Counted from the first letter of the stretch, positions 32,327 to 41,160 are shown. The stretch: DNA of 64,000 bases from JAXMCI01 sp046349435 (GCA_046349435.1 JAXMCI010000004.1:62001-126000); one strand, 5' to 3'. Translations and numbers: made by a program. The notes: generated from the sequence alone by a model not told the origin.

Positions 32327-33403
32327 TCAGGCCAGCCGCTTGCCGCCTGCGGCGTCGAACAGGTGCACGGCGCCGGGCAGCGGCCGCACCGTGATGTCGT
32401 CGCCCGGGGCGAAGTGCCGGCGCTCCTTGAGGCTGATCTGCAGCGTGTTCTGCCCGACCTTGCCGATGACCAGCGTCTCGGCGCCGGTCGGCTCGACCAC
32501 CGTCACCTTGACCGGCAGGCCGGCGGCGCCGTCGGCGCTCAGCACGAAATGCTCCGGCCGAACGCCGAAGACCACGGCCTGCCCGTCCGTGACGCCGGCC
32601 GGCGCGGTCGCCGGCAGGGCGATGCCGTCCTCGGTGGCGATGCCGGCCGTGCCGTTGGCCTTCCTCACCTTGCCGGGGACGAAGTTCATCGCCGGCGAGC
32701 CGATGAAGCCGGCGACGAACAGGTTGGCCGGCCGGTCGTAGAGCTCGAGCGGCTCGCCGATCTGCTCGATCCAGCCGTCGCGCATCACCACGATGCGGTC
32801 GGCCATGGTCATCGCCTCGATCTGGTCGTGGGTGACGTAGATCGCCGTGGTCTTCAGCTTCTGGTGCAGCTCCTTGATCTCGGCGCGCATCTGGACGCGC
32901 AGCTTGGCGTCGAGGTTGGAGAGCGGCTCGTCGAACAGGAAGACCTGCGGGTCGCGGACGATGGCGCGGCCCATGGCGACGCGCTGCCGCTGGCCGCCGG
33001 AGAGCTGCCGCGGATAGCGGTCGAGCAGCTGCGACAGGTCGAGGATGCCGGCCGCGCGCTTCACCCGGTCGTTGATCTCCTTCTTGTCGACGCGCCGCAG
33101 CTTGAGGCCGAAGGCCATGTTCTCGGCGACGCTCATATGCGGGTAGAGGGCGTAGTTCTGGAACACCATCGCGATGTCGCGGTCGCGCGGCGGCAGCAGC
33201 GTCACGTCGCGGTTGCCGATCGCCACCGAGCCGTCGGTAATCGTCTCGAGGCCGGCCACCACCCGCAGCAGGGTGGACTTGCCGCAGCCCGACGGCCCCA
33301 CCAGCACCAGGAACTCGCCATCCTCGATGGCGAGGTCGAGCCCGTGCAGGATCTCGAGCTGCCCGTAGTGCTTGCGGATCCCGTGGATGGTGACGTTTGC
33401 CAT
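32327..33403 (-). CDS. sugar ABC importer ATPase, UgpC/MalK type
   Basis: This 358-residue ATPase has Walker A GPSGCGKST (residues 36-44), Q-loop VFQNYALYPHM, signature QLSGGQRQRVAMGRAI, Walker B VFLFDEPLSNLDAKL and H-loop YVTHDQIEAMT, then the C-terminal TOBE/OB-fold regulatory domain (FGVRPEHFVL). GGAGAGGAT directly precedes the ATG. It lies 29 bases after the second permease gene. Such ATPases energise carbohydrate importers and may be shared by several systems. One unusual motif is KKEINDRVKRAAGIL, otherwise standard for the family. Confidence 0.93.
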   Translation of the reverse strand: MANVTIHGIRKHYGQLEILHGLDLAIEDGEFLVLVGPSGCGKSTLLRVVAGLETITDGSVAIGNRDVTLLPPRDRDIAMVFQNYALYPHMSVAENMAFGLKLRRVDKKEINDRVKRAAGILDLSQLLDRYPRQLSGGQRQRVAMGRAIVRDPQVFLFDEPLSNLDAKLRVQMRAEIKELHQKLKTTAIYVTHDQIEAMTMADRIVVMRDGWIEQIGEPLELYDRPANLFVAGFIGSPAMNFVPGKVRKANGTAGIATEDGIALPATAPAGVTDGQAVVFGVRPEHFVLSADGAAGLPVKVTVVEPTGAETLVIGKVGQNTLQISLKERRHFAPGDDITVRPLPGAVHLFDAAGGKRLA

Positions 33404-33432
33404 ATCCTCTCCGTCCTATAGCAGGATGACTC

Positions 33433-34485
33433 TCAACCCTTCACCGCGCCGATCAGCAGGCCGCGGGTGATGAACCGCTCGAGCAGCACCGCGAGCACGG
33501 TGACCGGCAGGATCATCACGATGATCAGCACCGACATGTACCACCATTGCGGCCCGCGCGTCGCGTTCTGTGCGGCCACCAGCAGGGGCAGCGTCTGCGC
33601 GTTGGCCGAGGACAGGAAGAGCGCCAGCAGGTACTCGTTCCAGGCCATGATCAGGACCAGGATGAAGGTGGCGGCCAGCCCCGGGGTGGAGAGCGGCAGC
33701 ACCACCGACCAGAAGATGCGGTAGCGCGTCGCGCCGTCGACCAGCGCCGCCTCCTCGAGCTCGAGCGGGATCGAGTGGAAGAAGTCGCGCATCAGCCAGA
33801 CGACGATCGGCACGTTGACCGCGACATAGGTCATCACCAGCGCCGTGCGGGTGTCGAGCAGGCCGAGATTCTGGAACAGCACGTAGACCGGCACCACCAC
33901 GGTGACCGGCGGCAGGATGCGCTGCGACACCATCCAGAAGGCGATGTCGTTGTTGCCGAGCGAGCGGCGGAAGCGCCGGCCGAGCCCGAGCACCAGCAGC
34001 GCGAACAGCGCCAGCCCGGCGGCCAGCGCCGCCGGCCAGGGCACGCCGAGCGCCGCCACCAGCGCGATGGCGGCGGCCACCGACAGCACGAAGAGGCCGA
34101 TCGAGCCGAGCTTCGGCCGGTAGGTGATGCGGACCAGCGCATAGGCCGCCATGCTGCCGATCGCCACCGCGATGACCGAGCTGACCAGCGCCGCGATCAC
34201 CGTGTTGACGTAGGGCCGGAGCGTGTCGTTCAGCATGTCGACGAAGAGGTACTTCCAGGCATGCAGCGACGGCTCGAAATCGACCCAGGGCAGGTAGAAC
34301 GGCCCGGCATTGACGTCGAGCGGCAGCTTGAACGAGGTGATCAGCAGCCAGTAGAGCGGGAACAGCACGACGAAGGCCCAGAAGCCCAGCAGGGCGTAGG
34401 AGACCACCCGCCCGAGCGGCGTCGGGTCGTCCGGCGCGCGCATGCCGGCGAGCGGCTTGGGCTCGCCCTTGGCGGCGGCGGCCAT
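33433..34485 (-). CDS. sugar ABC importer permease, MalG/UgpE type, with extra hydrophobic insert
   Basis: This 350-residue inner-membrane permease has the MalG-type pattern: SYALLGFWAFVVLFPLYWLL, TVIAALVSSVIAVAIGSMAA and the EAA loop IPLELEEAALVDGATRYRIF. It is about 70 residues longer than usual (about 280). The surplus is an insert after the third region, SIGLFVLSVAAAIALVAALG then PAALAAGLALFALLVLGLGR, which should add two transmembrane helices before FWMVSQRILPP. The start overlaps the stop of the upstream permease by one base (TGATG). The insert is in frame and reads as real protein, so it is not an assembly artefact. Confidence 0.9.
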   Translation of the reverse strand: MAAAAKGEPKPLAGMRAPDDPTPLGRVVSYALLGFWAFVVLFPLYWLLITSFKLPLDVNAGPFYLPWVDFEPSLHAWKYLFVDMLNDTLRPYVNTVIAALVSSVIAVAIGSMAAYALVRITYRPKLGSIGLFVLSVAAAIALVAALGVPWPAALAAGLALFALLVLGLGRRFRRSLGNNDIAFWMVSQRILPPVTVVVPVYVLFQNLGLLDTRTALVMTYVAVNVPIVVWLMRDFFHSIPLELEEAALVDGATRYRIFWSVVLPLSTPGLAATFILVLIMAWNEYLLALFLSSANAQTLPLLVAAQNATRGPQWWYMSVLIIVMILPVTVLAVLLERFITRGLLIGAVKG

Positions 34486-35642
34486 CAGGCGGCCCTCGAC
34501 CGGGTCAGGTTGACGAAGGCGGTGCAGAAGAAGGTGACCATGAAGAGCAGCATGTAGGCGACCGCCGCCGAGCCGCCGAGGTCGAGCGTGCGCCAGGCCA
34601 TGAAGGCGTGCAGCGTCATCGACTCGGTGGAGATGCCCGGCCCGCCATTGGTCAGCACGTTGGGCAGGTCGACGATCTTGAAGGCCTCGATCACGCGGAT
34701 CAGCACCAAGGTCAGGCTGACCGGCAGGATCGAGGGGATGGTGATGTGGCGGAAGATCTGCCAGCGGTCGGCGCCGTCGACCATCGCCGCCTCGACCTGC
34801 TCGCGCGGCTGGGCCTCGAGCGCGGCCAGCAGCACGATGAACATGAAGGGGATCCACTGCCAGGCGTCGCCGATCATCACCGCGGTGCGGGCGCCCCAGG
34901 CGGTCGCCGCCCAGGAGAAGTCGGCGAGGCCGGCCACCTGCCAGAGCGGCGCGAACGGCCCCTTGGTGGTGTCGGTCAGCATGCGGAAGGTGTAGGCGAT
35001 GCCGACCGGGGTGATCATCATCGGCAGGAAGAAGACGACCCGGAAGAAGCGCCGGCCGGCCAGCTTCTGGGCGCAGAGCAGCGCCAGGCCGAGGCCGAGC
35101 AGGTACTGCGCCACGACGCCGACGAAGACATAGATCAGGGTCACCGGCAGCGAGCCGAGCTGGCCGCCCTCGCTCGACAGCGAGGCGAACAGCATGGCGA
35201 CCAGGACCAGCGCGGCGCCGATCAGCAGGCGCCCGATCGCGCCGCCGACGCTGCCGCGGCGCAGCGCGCCCGCGACCAGCCAGATCGACCATGCGGCCAC
35301 CGCCGCGACGAGCACCCAGCCGATCGCCGAGATCGGCCGCAGCGTGCCGAGGAAGTGGAACTGCTGCGAGCCGAACAGCAGCTTCTTGTAGTTGAGCAGC
35401 CCGATGAAATCGAAGGTGAACCCGCCCTTGCCGAGCTTGAATCGGGTGAGCGAGAGATAGAGCGAGACGATCAGCGGGAAGATCGACATCGCCAGCACGA
35501 TCAGCACCGCCGGCAGCAGGAAGACGGCGGGCGCCGCCCGGTCGGCCCGGGACAGCGCCCGCGTCTGCAGCGGCGCCGGGTAGTAGCCGGCAGCCTCCGC
35601 GCCCGCGGGCGCGGAGGCTGCCGTCGGCGACGTCTGCGTCAC
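34485..35642 (-). CDS. sugar ABC importer permease, MalF/UgpA type, with extra hydrophobic insert
   Basis: This 385-residue permease begins with a helix (VFLLPAVLIVLAMSIFPLIV) and has the family EAA loop EQVEAAMVDGADRWQIFRHI and the VLTNGGPG motif. It exceeds the usual length (about 290-310) because of an insert at about residues 100-175 (ISAIGWVLVAAVAAWSIWLV; IGRLLIGAALVLVAMLFASL), predicted as two further helices. Both permeases of this importer therefore carry matched hydrophobic inserts, which is unusual. The start is a GTG at 35642, 9 bases after the binding-protein stop, preceded by GAGGGAC. Confidence 0.9.
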   Translation of the reverse strand: MTQTSPTAASAPAGAEAAGYYPAPLQTRALSRADRAAPAVFLLPAVLIVLAMSIFPLIVSLYLSLTRFKLGKGGFTFDFIGLLNYKKLLFGSQQFHFLGTLRPISAIGWVLVAAVAAWSIWLVAGALRRGSVGGAIGRLLIGAALVLVAMLFASLSSEGGQLGSLPVTLIYVFVGVVAQYLLGLGLALLCAQKLAGRRFFRVVFFLPMMITPVGIAYTFRMLTDTTKGPFAPLWQVAGLADFSWAATAWGARTAVMIGDAWQWIPFMFIVLLAALEAQPREQVEAAMVDGADRWQIFRHITIPSILPVSLTLVLIRVIEAFKIVDLPNVLTNGGPGISTESMTLHAFMAWRTLDLGGSAAVAYMLLFMVTFFCTAFVNLTRSRAA

Positions 35643-35651
35643 CGTCCCTCG

Positions 35652-37157
35652 CTACTTCTTGACGCCGAGGGTGTTCTGGTAGGCCTTCAGCTGGGCGTCC
35701 TTGCCGAGCTCCTCGGTGATCTCGTTCCAGCCGTTCTCGATGTTCGCGGCGGCCTGGTCGATGGTCGTCTCCTTGGCCAGCAGGCGGCCGACCTCGGTGT
35801 CGAGGACGATCTGCTGGTAGCGCTGGTTCTGCGGGATGCGCAGGTCGAGCACCATGTTCGGGCTGTTCAGGCTGGACTTGATGGCGCCGAGGTAGATGTC
35901 GGCGGCTTCCTTGCTCATGCCGGCCTTCAGCCACAGGTCGAGGTTCTCGAACTGCGAGGTGCGGTAGGGATTGAAGCCGGTCGCGCCGATCGTCACGTCG
36001 ACGTTCGACTCGGCCGGGGCGGTCATGTAGGAGAGGAACGCGTAGGCGGCGTCCTTCACCTTCTGGTCCTTGGCGTGGTTGATCGCGCCCGACCAGCCGC
36101 CGAACGCCGCGAACGGCGCGTGGTTGACGCCGTCGATGGCGTAGGGGCAGAGCTCGGGCGTGCAGTCGACCAGCTTGCCGGTGGCCCGGTCGAGCACCTG
36201 CTTGGAGCCGGGGATGATCACCGCGCCGACCTTGTCGACCACCTTCGAGGTCGTCTTGTCGATGGCCAGCGTGCCGATGTCGCCCCAGTCGATGCTGAGC
36301 GCGCAGCGGCCGGTGGTGAACAGGCCGCGGGTGTCGCCGACGTCGAGGTTGATCTCGTCCGGCGGGCCGTACTGGGTGGTGTCGACATAGACCTTGAGGC
36401 CGGCCTTGAAGGCGTCGTTGTTGACCAGCGGCTTCATGTCGTTCGGATCGAAGAACACGCCCTGGCTGGTGCCCTTGCTCTGGATGTAGTTGCCGATCAC
36501 CGAGGTGACCATCCAGTAGGACTGGGCGTTGCGCTTCTTGGCGATGCAGGAGCCGTAGTCCGGCTTGCCGTCGCCGTTCAGGTCCTTGCCGTGGAAATGC
36601 TTGGCGATGGCGAGGTAGTCGTCCCAGGTCTTGGGCGGCTGCATGCCGGCCTCCTTGAGGAGGTCGGTGCGGTAGTAGACCATCTGGAAGTCGCCATCGA
36701 GCGGGATGGTGTAGACCTTCCCGTTGTAGGTGGCGCTGAAGTCGCGGAAGAACGGCCCGATGTCGTCCCACGCCGCCTGCTTGTCGTTCTTGACCTTGTC
36801 GGTGAGGTCCTCGAGATAGCCGGGCTCGATGAAGTCGACCATCCACTGCGGCGCGAAGACCGCGACGTCATAGCTGTTGGTGCCCGTCGCGAAGTCGGTC
36901 AGCACCTTGTTGTAGAGGTCGGAGAAGGGCACGGTGATGACGTTCACCTTGGCCCCGGTCAGCTTCTGGAACTCCGGCGCGCGGCGCTGGAGCGGCTCAG
37001 CGATCTGCGGCCCGGTGAAGGTCACCACGTTGACCGTGACGCCGTCGAACTCGCCGGCCGAGGCCGGGCTGCCGGCGCTGCCGAGCAGCAGCGCGACGGC
37101 GCTGGCCGCCATCCCCTTGGCGAGGCCCAGCAGGGCCTTGCGCGTCATGTGCTTCAT
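35652..37157 (-). CDS. sugar ABC importer periplasmic binding protein (SBP_bac_1) with EF-hand-like loop
   Basis: This 501-residue protein binds the sugar cargo in the periplasm. The signal peptide is MKHMTRKALLGLAKGMAASA to about SPASA. Family features include FTGPQIAEPLQRRAPEFQKL, DVAVFAPQWMVDFIEPGYLE and YTIPLDGDFQMVYYRTDLLK. DLNGDGKPDYGSC forms an EF-hand-like calcium loop. Four cysteines (GSC, GRCALS, DCTPELC) could make disulphides. GGAGGAGAGG precedes two ATGs (37157 and 37148); either start is possible, and I give the first. It is followed 9 bases later by the permease gene. The 152 bases before it hold a promoter-like region and palindromes. Confidence 0.92.
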   Translation of the reverse strand: MKHMTRKALLGLAKGMAASAVALLLGSAGSPASAGEFDGVTVNVVTFTGPQIAEPLQRRAPEFQKLTGAKVNVITVPFSDLYNKVLTDFATGTNSYDVAVFAPQWMVDFIEPGYLEDLTDKVKNDKQAAWDDIGPFFRDFSATYNGKVYTIPLDGDFQMVYYRTDLLKEAGMQPPKTWDDYLAIAKHFHGKDLNGDGKPDYGSCIAKKRNAQSYWMVTSVIGNYIQSKGTSQGVFFDPNDMKPLVNNDAFKAGLKVYVDTTQYGPPDEINLDVGDTRGLFTTGRCALSIDWGDIGTLAIDKTTSKVVDKVGAVIIPGSKQVLDRATGKLVDCTPELCPYAIDGVNHAPFAAFGGWSGAINHAKDQKVKDAAYAFLSYMTAPAESNVDVTIGATGFNPYRTSQFENLDLWLKAGMSKEAADIYLGAIKSSLNSPNMVLDLRIPQNQRYQQIVLDTEVGRLLAKETTIDQAAANIENGWNEITEELGKDAQLKAYQNTLGVKK

Positions 37158-37205
37158 CCTCTCCTCCCAGTTGGTGCCGCCCCGCACGGGGCCGCAAGAA
37201 ACTCA

Positions 37206-37227
37206 GCCGGCGCGGCGTTTCGCCGGC
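37206..37227. repeat. GCCGGCG/CGCCGGC stem-loop in the binding-protein leader
   Basis: A 7-base GC-only stem with an 8-base loop lies between the kinase and binding-protein genes. It has no T-run and could be a leader structure of the binding-protein message or a weak terminator for the kinase transcript. Confidence 0.35.
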
Positions 37228-37260
37228 CGGACCCTCGTTCTGGCGATGCTACGACCGCGT

Positions 37261-37271
37261 TTGCGTCGCAA
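37261..37271. promoter_or_regulatory. putative operator upstream of the sugar binding-protein gene
   Basis: TTGCGTCGCAA is a perfect palindrome around a central base (TTGCG, then CGCAA). On the minus strand it overlaps a plausible promoter (TTGCTT, 18 bases, TAGCAT). LacI/GntR-type regulators of sugar operons use similar sites, but no such regulator gene is adjacent. Low certainty. Confidence 0.35.
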
Positions 37272-37309
37272 GCAACCCGGAATCTGTCCGCGGCGGCGAT
37301 TCCGGCGCT

Positions 37310-38242
37310 TCAGAGGCCGAGCTCGGCGGCCCGCGGCGGGTCCATGCCGGCCCGCCCGCAATTGATCGCCGCCGCCCGCGCGGCAAGCGACAGGGCGTCC
37401 CGGGCGGCGGCGGCGTCGAGCGCCTCCAGCCCGGCCGGGGTCAACCGGTCCTGGCGGTGGAGCCAGGCGAGCAGCGCGCCGTGGAAGGTGTCGCCGGCGC
37501 CGATGGTGTCGACCACGCTGACCGCCGTGCCCGGCACCTCCGCCTTGCCGAAGCGGCCGAAGGCGACGGCGCCGTCGGCGCCGCGCGTCACCACGACCAG
37601 GGCCGGGCCGCGCGCCAGCCAGCCGGCGGCGATCGCCTCGGGGTCCGCGCCGGGATAGAGCCAAGCGAGGTCGGCCCGGCTCAGCTTCACCAGGCTGGCG
37701 AGCCCGAGCCAGCCCTCGAACCGCCGGCGATAGAGGGCGGCATCGGCGATCAGGGTCGGCCGGATGTTGGGGTCGAGCGACAGCACGCGGCGGCCGTGCT
37801 CGCGCCGCATCAGCCCCTCCAGCGTGGTCGCCGCCGGCTCCTGGGCCATGGCGTTGGAGCCGAGATGCAGGCAGCTCACGGCGTCGGACAGCGCCGGCGG
37901 CAGGTCGGCCGGCGCCAGGTTGCGGTCGGCGGCGCCGTTGGCGAAGAAGGCGTAGCGCGGCTCCTCGCCGGGCCGGACGTCGACGAAGGCGAGCGTGCTC
38001 GGCTCGTCGCTGCGCCGCACCAGCCCGGTATCGACGCCGTTCTCCGCCATGCAGTCGAGCAGCAGGTCGCCGAACAGGTCGGTCGAGAGCCGCGCCAGGA
38101 AGCCCGCGGGCACGCCGAGCCGGGCCACCGCCAGGGCGATGTTGAAGGGCGAGCCGCCGGGCAGGGGCCGGAAGCCGCGGCTGCCGTCGCCGCCGGACAT
38201 CGGCAGGAAATCGATCAGCGCCTCGCCGCAGGAAACGATCAT
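37310..38242 (-). CDS. PfkB-family carbohydrate kinase (fructokinase-like)
   Basis: This 310-residue ribokinase-fold enzyme has the N-terminal EALIDFLP and GGSPFNIALAVARLG motif, a sugar-binding region (STDLFGDLLLDCMAENGV) and the catalytic anion hole DTIGAGDTFHGALL with base D251. It should phosphorylate a free sugar or a 2-keto-3-deoxy acid using ATP. The ATG at 38242 is chosen because GGGGAGGAC lies just upstream; the frame begins 10 codons earlier but those are not conserved. It precedes the sugar importer genes in the same direction with a 152-base gap. Fructose is the default guess; KDG-kinase-like activity is also possible. Confidence 0.88.
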   Translation of the reverse strand: MIVSCGEALIDFLPMSGGDGSRGFRPLPGGSPFNIALAVARLGVPAGFLARLSTDLFGDLLLDCMAENGVDTGLVRRSDEPSTLAFVDVRPGEEPRYAFFANGAADRNLAPADLPPALSDAVSCLHLGSNAMAQEPAATTLEGLMRREHGRRVLSLDPNIRPTLIADAALYRRRFEGWLGLASLVKLSRADLAWLYPGADPEAIAAGWLARGPALVVVTRGADGAVAFGRFGKAEVPGTAVSVVDTIGAGDTFHGALLAWLHRQDRLTPAGLEALDAAAARDALSLAARAAAINCGRAGMDPPRAAELGL

Positions 38243-38321
38243 CCCGTCCTCCCCGCTCTCGTCCGACGGCATTAGACCGACCTTCGCCGTGCCGGTCCAT
38301 GGCCTCCCTGCGCAGCCCGGC

Positions 38322-38567
38322 TCAGGCCCGCCAGCGGGGCTTGGCCCCCTCGGCGGCCGCGTCGGCGCGGCTGCGGCCGATATCGGCGAGCGCCCGGTCG
38401 CCGAGCGCCAGCAGCTCGCGGCGCTGCCGCGCCCGTTCCTGCCACTCGAGCAGGGCCAGGATGCCGGACTCGATCGCCCTGGCGAGGCGCACTGGCAAGG
38501 ACCGATCCGAAGTCGGGCGGTCGGCGATCGGCGGGCGTGCGTCGGCGTGGTGCGCGATCAGGGCCAT
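38322..38567 (-). CDS. DUF1127 small basic protein
   Basis: This 81-residue protein ends in a DUF1127 (YjiS-like) domain: LEWQERARQRRELLALGDRALADIGRSRADAAAEG. DUF1127 proteins are arginine-rich small proteins of alphaproteobacteria, several of them tied to RNA turnover or phosphate/carbon stress. GGAGG stands 6 bases before the ATG at 38567, which decides the start over the ATG two codons earlier. It is upstream of the kinase gene by 79 bases in the same direction, and divergent from the SARP-type regulator gene. Confidence 0.85.
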   Translation of the reverse strand: MALIAHHADARPPIADRPTSDRSLPVRLARAIESGILALLEWQERARQRRELLALGDRALADIGRSRADAAAEGAKPRWRA

Positions 38568-38745
38568 CTTCATCCTCCATCTGGGACCGAAGCGAACGGC
38601 CGCTCGGTGTGAGGACGGTTCTAGGGGTCGGGCGGATGGCGAGCGTTGCGGCCGGGGTGAAGCGCCGGGCGCCGTCGTTGCGCGCGGCGGGAATTCGTCG
38701 TTAATTCGGCGGGAAAGGGGGGCGGCGGCGCCCCGGGGCCGGGCA

Positions 38746-40734
38746 ATGGCGCTGGCGCAGGTGAGGCTTCTGGGAGGGTTCGAGGCGACGCTCGCCTCCG
38801 GCGCGGCGGTCGACCTGCCCGGCCAGAAGGACCGCGCCCTGCTCGCCATATTGGCGCTGGCGCCGGCGGCCGGGCACAGCCGCGACCGGCTGGCCGGGCT
38901 GCTGTGGAGCGACCGCGGCGACCGCCAGGCCCGGGACAGCCTGAAGCAATCCCTGACGCGGCTGCGCCGCGGCCTGGGCAACGCCGCCGCGCTGCTCGTC
39001 GCCGACCGGCTGACGGTGCGGCTCGAGGCCGGCGGCATCGACAGCGACGTCGCCCGCTTCGAGCGCCTCGCCGGCGCCACCGACCGGGCGGATCTCGCGG
39101 CCGCCGCCGCGCTCTATCGCGGCGAGCTGCTCGAGGGGCTGGCGGTGCGCGACCCCAGCTTCGAGGAATGGCTGCTGGTCGAGCGGCAGCGCCTGCGCCA
39201 GCGCCTCGAGGCGGCGCTGGCCCGGCTGATGGCGGCGGCGCTCGCCGGCGGCGACCGGGCGCAGGCCTCGGCCGCGGCGCAGCGGCTGCTGGGGCTCGAC
39301 CCGCTGCGCGAGGCGGCGGTGCGCACCCTGATGCAGCTGCAGGCCGAGGACGGCGAAACCGCCCAGGCGCTCCGCCTCTACGAGGCGCTCGCCGAGCGGC
39401 TGCGGCGCGAGCTCGGCGTCGCTCCGGAGCCCGCCACCACGCAGCTCTTCGAGGCGCTGCGCGAGCGCCGTTCGCCCCAGGCCGCACCCCAGTCCACGGC
39501 CGAGGTCGTCCTGGCGCCATCCGCCGAGCTGCCGCTGCCCGGCAAGCCGTCGCTCGCCGTGCTGCCCTTCCAGAACCTCGGCGGCGATCTCGAGCAGGAG
39601 TATTTCGCCGACGGCATGGTCGAGGAGATCATCACTGCCCTGTCGCGCATCGGCTGGCTGTTCGTGATCGCGCGCAACTCGAGCTTCACCTTCAAGGGCC
39701 GGACGGTCGACGCCAAGCAGATCGGCCGCGAGCTCGGCGTGCGCTATCTGCTGGAGGGCAGCGTGCGACGGGCCGCCGGCCGGGTGCGGATCGCCGGCCG
39801 GCTGGTCGACGCCGCCTCCGGGCAGCAGCTCTGGGCCGACCGCTTCGAGGCCGGGCTGGAGGACGTCTTCGACCTGCAGGACCAGGTGGCGGCCAGCGTC
39901 GTCGGCGCCATCGCGCCGCGGCTCGAGCAGGCCGAGATCGAGCGCGCCCGGCGCAAGCCGACCGGGAGCCTCGACGCCTACGACTACTACCTGCGCGGCA
40001 TGGCCGGCGTGCATGACTGGTCGCGCGAGGCCAACGCGCAGGCGCTCGCCGCCTTCGGCCGGGCGACCGCGCTCGACCCGCAGTTCGCCGCCGCCTACGG
40101 CATGGCGGCGCGCTGCTACTCGCAGCGCAAGGTCAGCGGGTGGGTCGTCGACCAGCGGGCCGACATCGCCGAGGCCGAGCGCCTGGCGCGGCGCGCCGTC
40201 GAGCTCGGCCGCGACGATGCGGTGGCGCTCGGCACCGCCGGCATCGTGCTGGCCTACGTCGTAGGCGAGCTGGAGGAGGGCAACCAGCTGATCGAGCGGG
40301 CGCTGGCCCTCGACCCCAACTGGGCCTGGGGGTGGCTGTTCGGCGGCTGGGTCAAGGTGTGGCTCGGCGAAGCGGAGCCGGCGCTCGACCGCGTCGCCCG
40401 CGCCATGCGGCTCAGCCCGCGCGATCCCCAGCGCTTCAACATGAGCACCGTGGTGGCCTGGGGCCATTTCCTCGCCGGCCGCTACGCCGAGGCGCGGGGC
40501 GCCGCGCTGGCCGCGCTCAGCGAGAAGCCGGACTACGTCTCGGCGCTGCGCCTGCTCGCCGCCGCCGGCGCGCTCGGCGGCTGGCCCGAGGACGCCGCCC
40601 GCGCCATGGCCCGGCTGGCGACGCTCGATCCCGGCGCTAGCATCGCCGGTATCCGCGCGCGCGACCCGCTGCGCCGCGACGAGGATCTCGCCCGCTTCGC
40701 CGAGGGGCTGCGCCGCGCCGGGCTGCCGGACTGA
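38746..40734 (+). CDS. SARP/BTAD-type regulator fused to a TolB-like domain and TPR repeats
   Basis: This 662-residue protein starts with an OmpR-like winged helix (LLGGFEATLASGAAVDLPGQ to DSLKQSLTRLRRGLG) and a bacterial transcriptional activation domain (residues about 95-240). Next is a segment beginning LAVLPFQNLGGDLEQEYFADG, through IITALSRIGWLFVIARNSSF and LLEGSVRRAAGRVRIAGRLV, the FlgO/TolB-like domain found in adenylate-cyclase-type and CadC-like regulators. TPR-like helices follow to the C-terminus. SARP proteins activate secondary-metabolite or stress genes in actinobacteria; in proteobacteria this composite is little studied. No transmembrane helix is seen. Target genes are unknown; the divergent DUF1127 gene is a candidate. 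Confidence 0.85.
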   Translation: MALAQVRLLGGFEATLASGAAVDLPGQKDRALLAILALAPAAGHSRDRLAGLLWSDRGDRQARDSLKQSLTRLRRGLGNAAALLVADRLTVRLEAGGIDSDVARFERLAGATDRADLAAAAALYRGELLEGLAVRDPSFEEWLLVERQRLRQRLEAALARLMAAALAGGDRAQASAAAQRLLGLDPLREAAVRTLMQLQAEDGETAQALRLYEALAERLRRELGVAPEPATTQLFEALRERRSPQAAPQSTAEVVLAPSAELPLPGKPSLAVLPFQNLGGDLEQEYFADGMVEEIITALSRIGWLFVIARNSSFTFKGRTVDAKQIGRELGVRYLLEGSVRRAAGRVRIAGRLVDAASGQQLWADRFEAGLEDVFDLQDQVAASVVGAIAPRLEQAEIERARRKPTGSLDAYDYYLRGMAGVHDWSREANAQALAAFGRATALDPQFAAAYGMAARCYSQRKVSGWVVDQRADIAEAERLARRAVELGRDDAVALGTAGIVLAYVVGELEEGNQLIERALALDPNWAWGWLFGGWVKVWLGEAEPALDRVARAMRLSPRDPQRFNMSTVVAWGHFLAGRYAEARGAALAALSEKPDYVSALRLLAAAGALGGWPEDAARAMARLATLDPGASIAGIRARDPLRRDEDLARFAEGLRRAGLPD

Positions 40735-40869
40735 GCAGGTCTGCCTGGCGGGCGTCGCCGACCGCAAGGCCAGGATTGCGCGGCCGGGCTCGTCTGGCGC
40801 AGGCTTTGCCCGGCCAGGAAGCCGGATGTCTCCGGCTCCCCACCGACGGCGACAGGGAGGACACGGGTC

Positions 40870-41160
40870 ATGCATACGGTCGTGAGGTCCTATTCCGGAA
40901 AAGGTGCGAAGGAGTTCATCGATCTGCTGGAGAAGCACAGGGCCGACGTCGAGCGCGAGATGAGCGCGGTCAAAGGCGTGGTCAGCTACACGCTCGTCCG
41001 CAGCAGCGACGGCGGCTTCTCGATCACCGTCTGCCAGGACAAGGCGGGCGCCGACGAAAGCATGCGGCGGGCCAAGGATTGGGTCGCCAAGAACGCCGGA
41101 AGCACCGGTGTCGCCCCGCCGACGGTCTCCGAGGGCGTCGTCGTGTTCCGCATGGGCTAG
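40870..41160 (+). CDS. small ferredoxin-like-fold protein (ABM-like)
   Basis: This 96-residue protein (MHTVVRSYSGKGAKEFIDLL; VVSYTLVRSSDGGFSITVCQ) has the alternating strand and helix pattern of dimeric alpha/beta-barrel proteins related to antibiotic-biosynthesis monooxygenases. No catalytic residue can be named. GGGAGGA lies about 8 bases upstream. It is a single gene following the SARP-type regulator by 135 bases, with a convergent flavin monooxygenase gene beyond. It could be a regulated target of the SARP protein; this is only positional. Confidence 0.6.
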   Translation: MHTVVRSYSGKGAKEFIDLLEKHRADVEREMSAVKGVVSYTLVRSSDGGFSITVCQDKAGADESMRRAKDWVAKNAGSTGVAPPTVSEGVVVFRMG

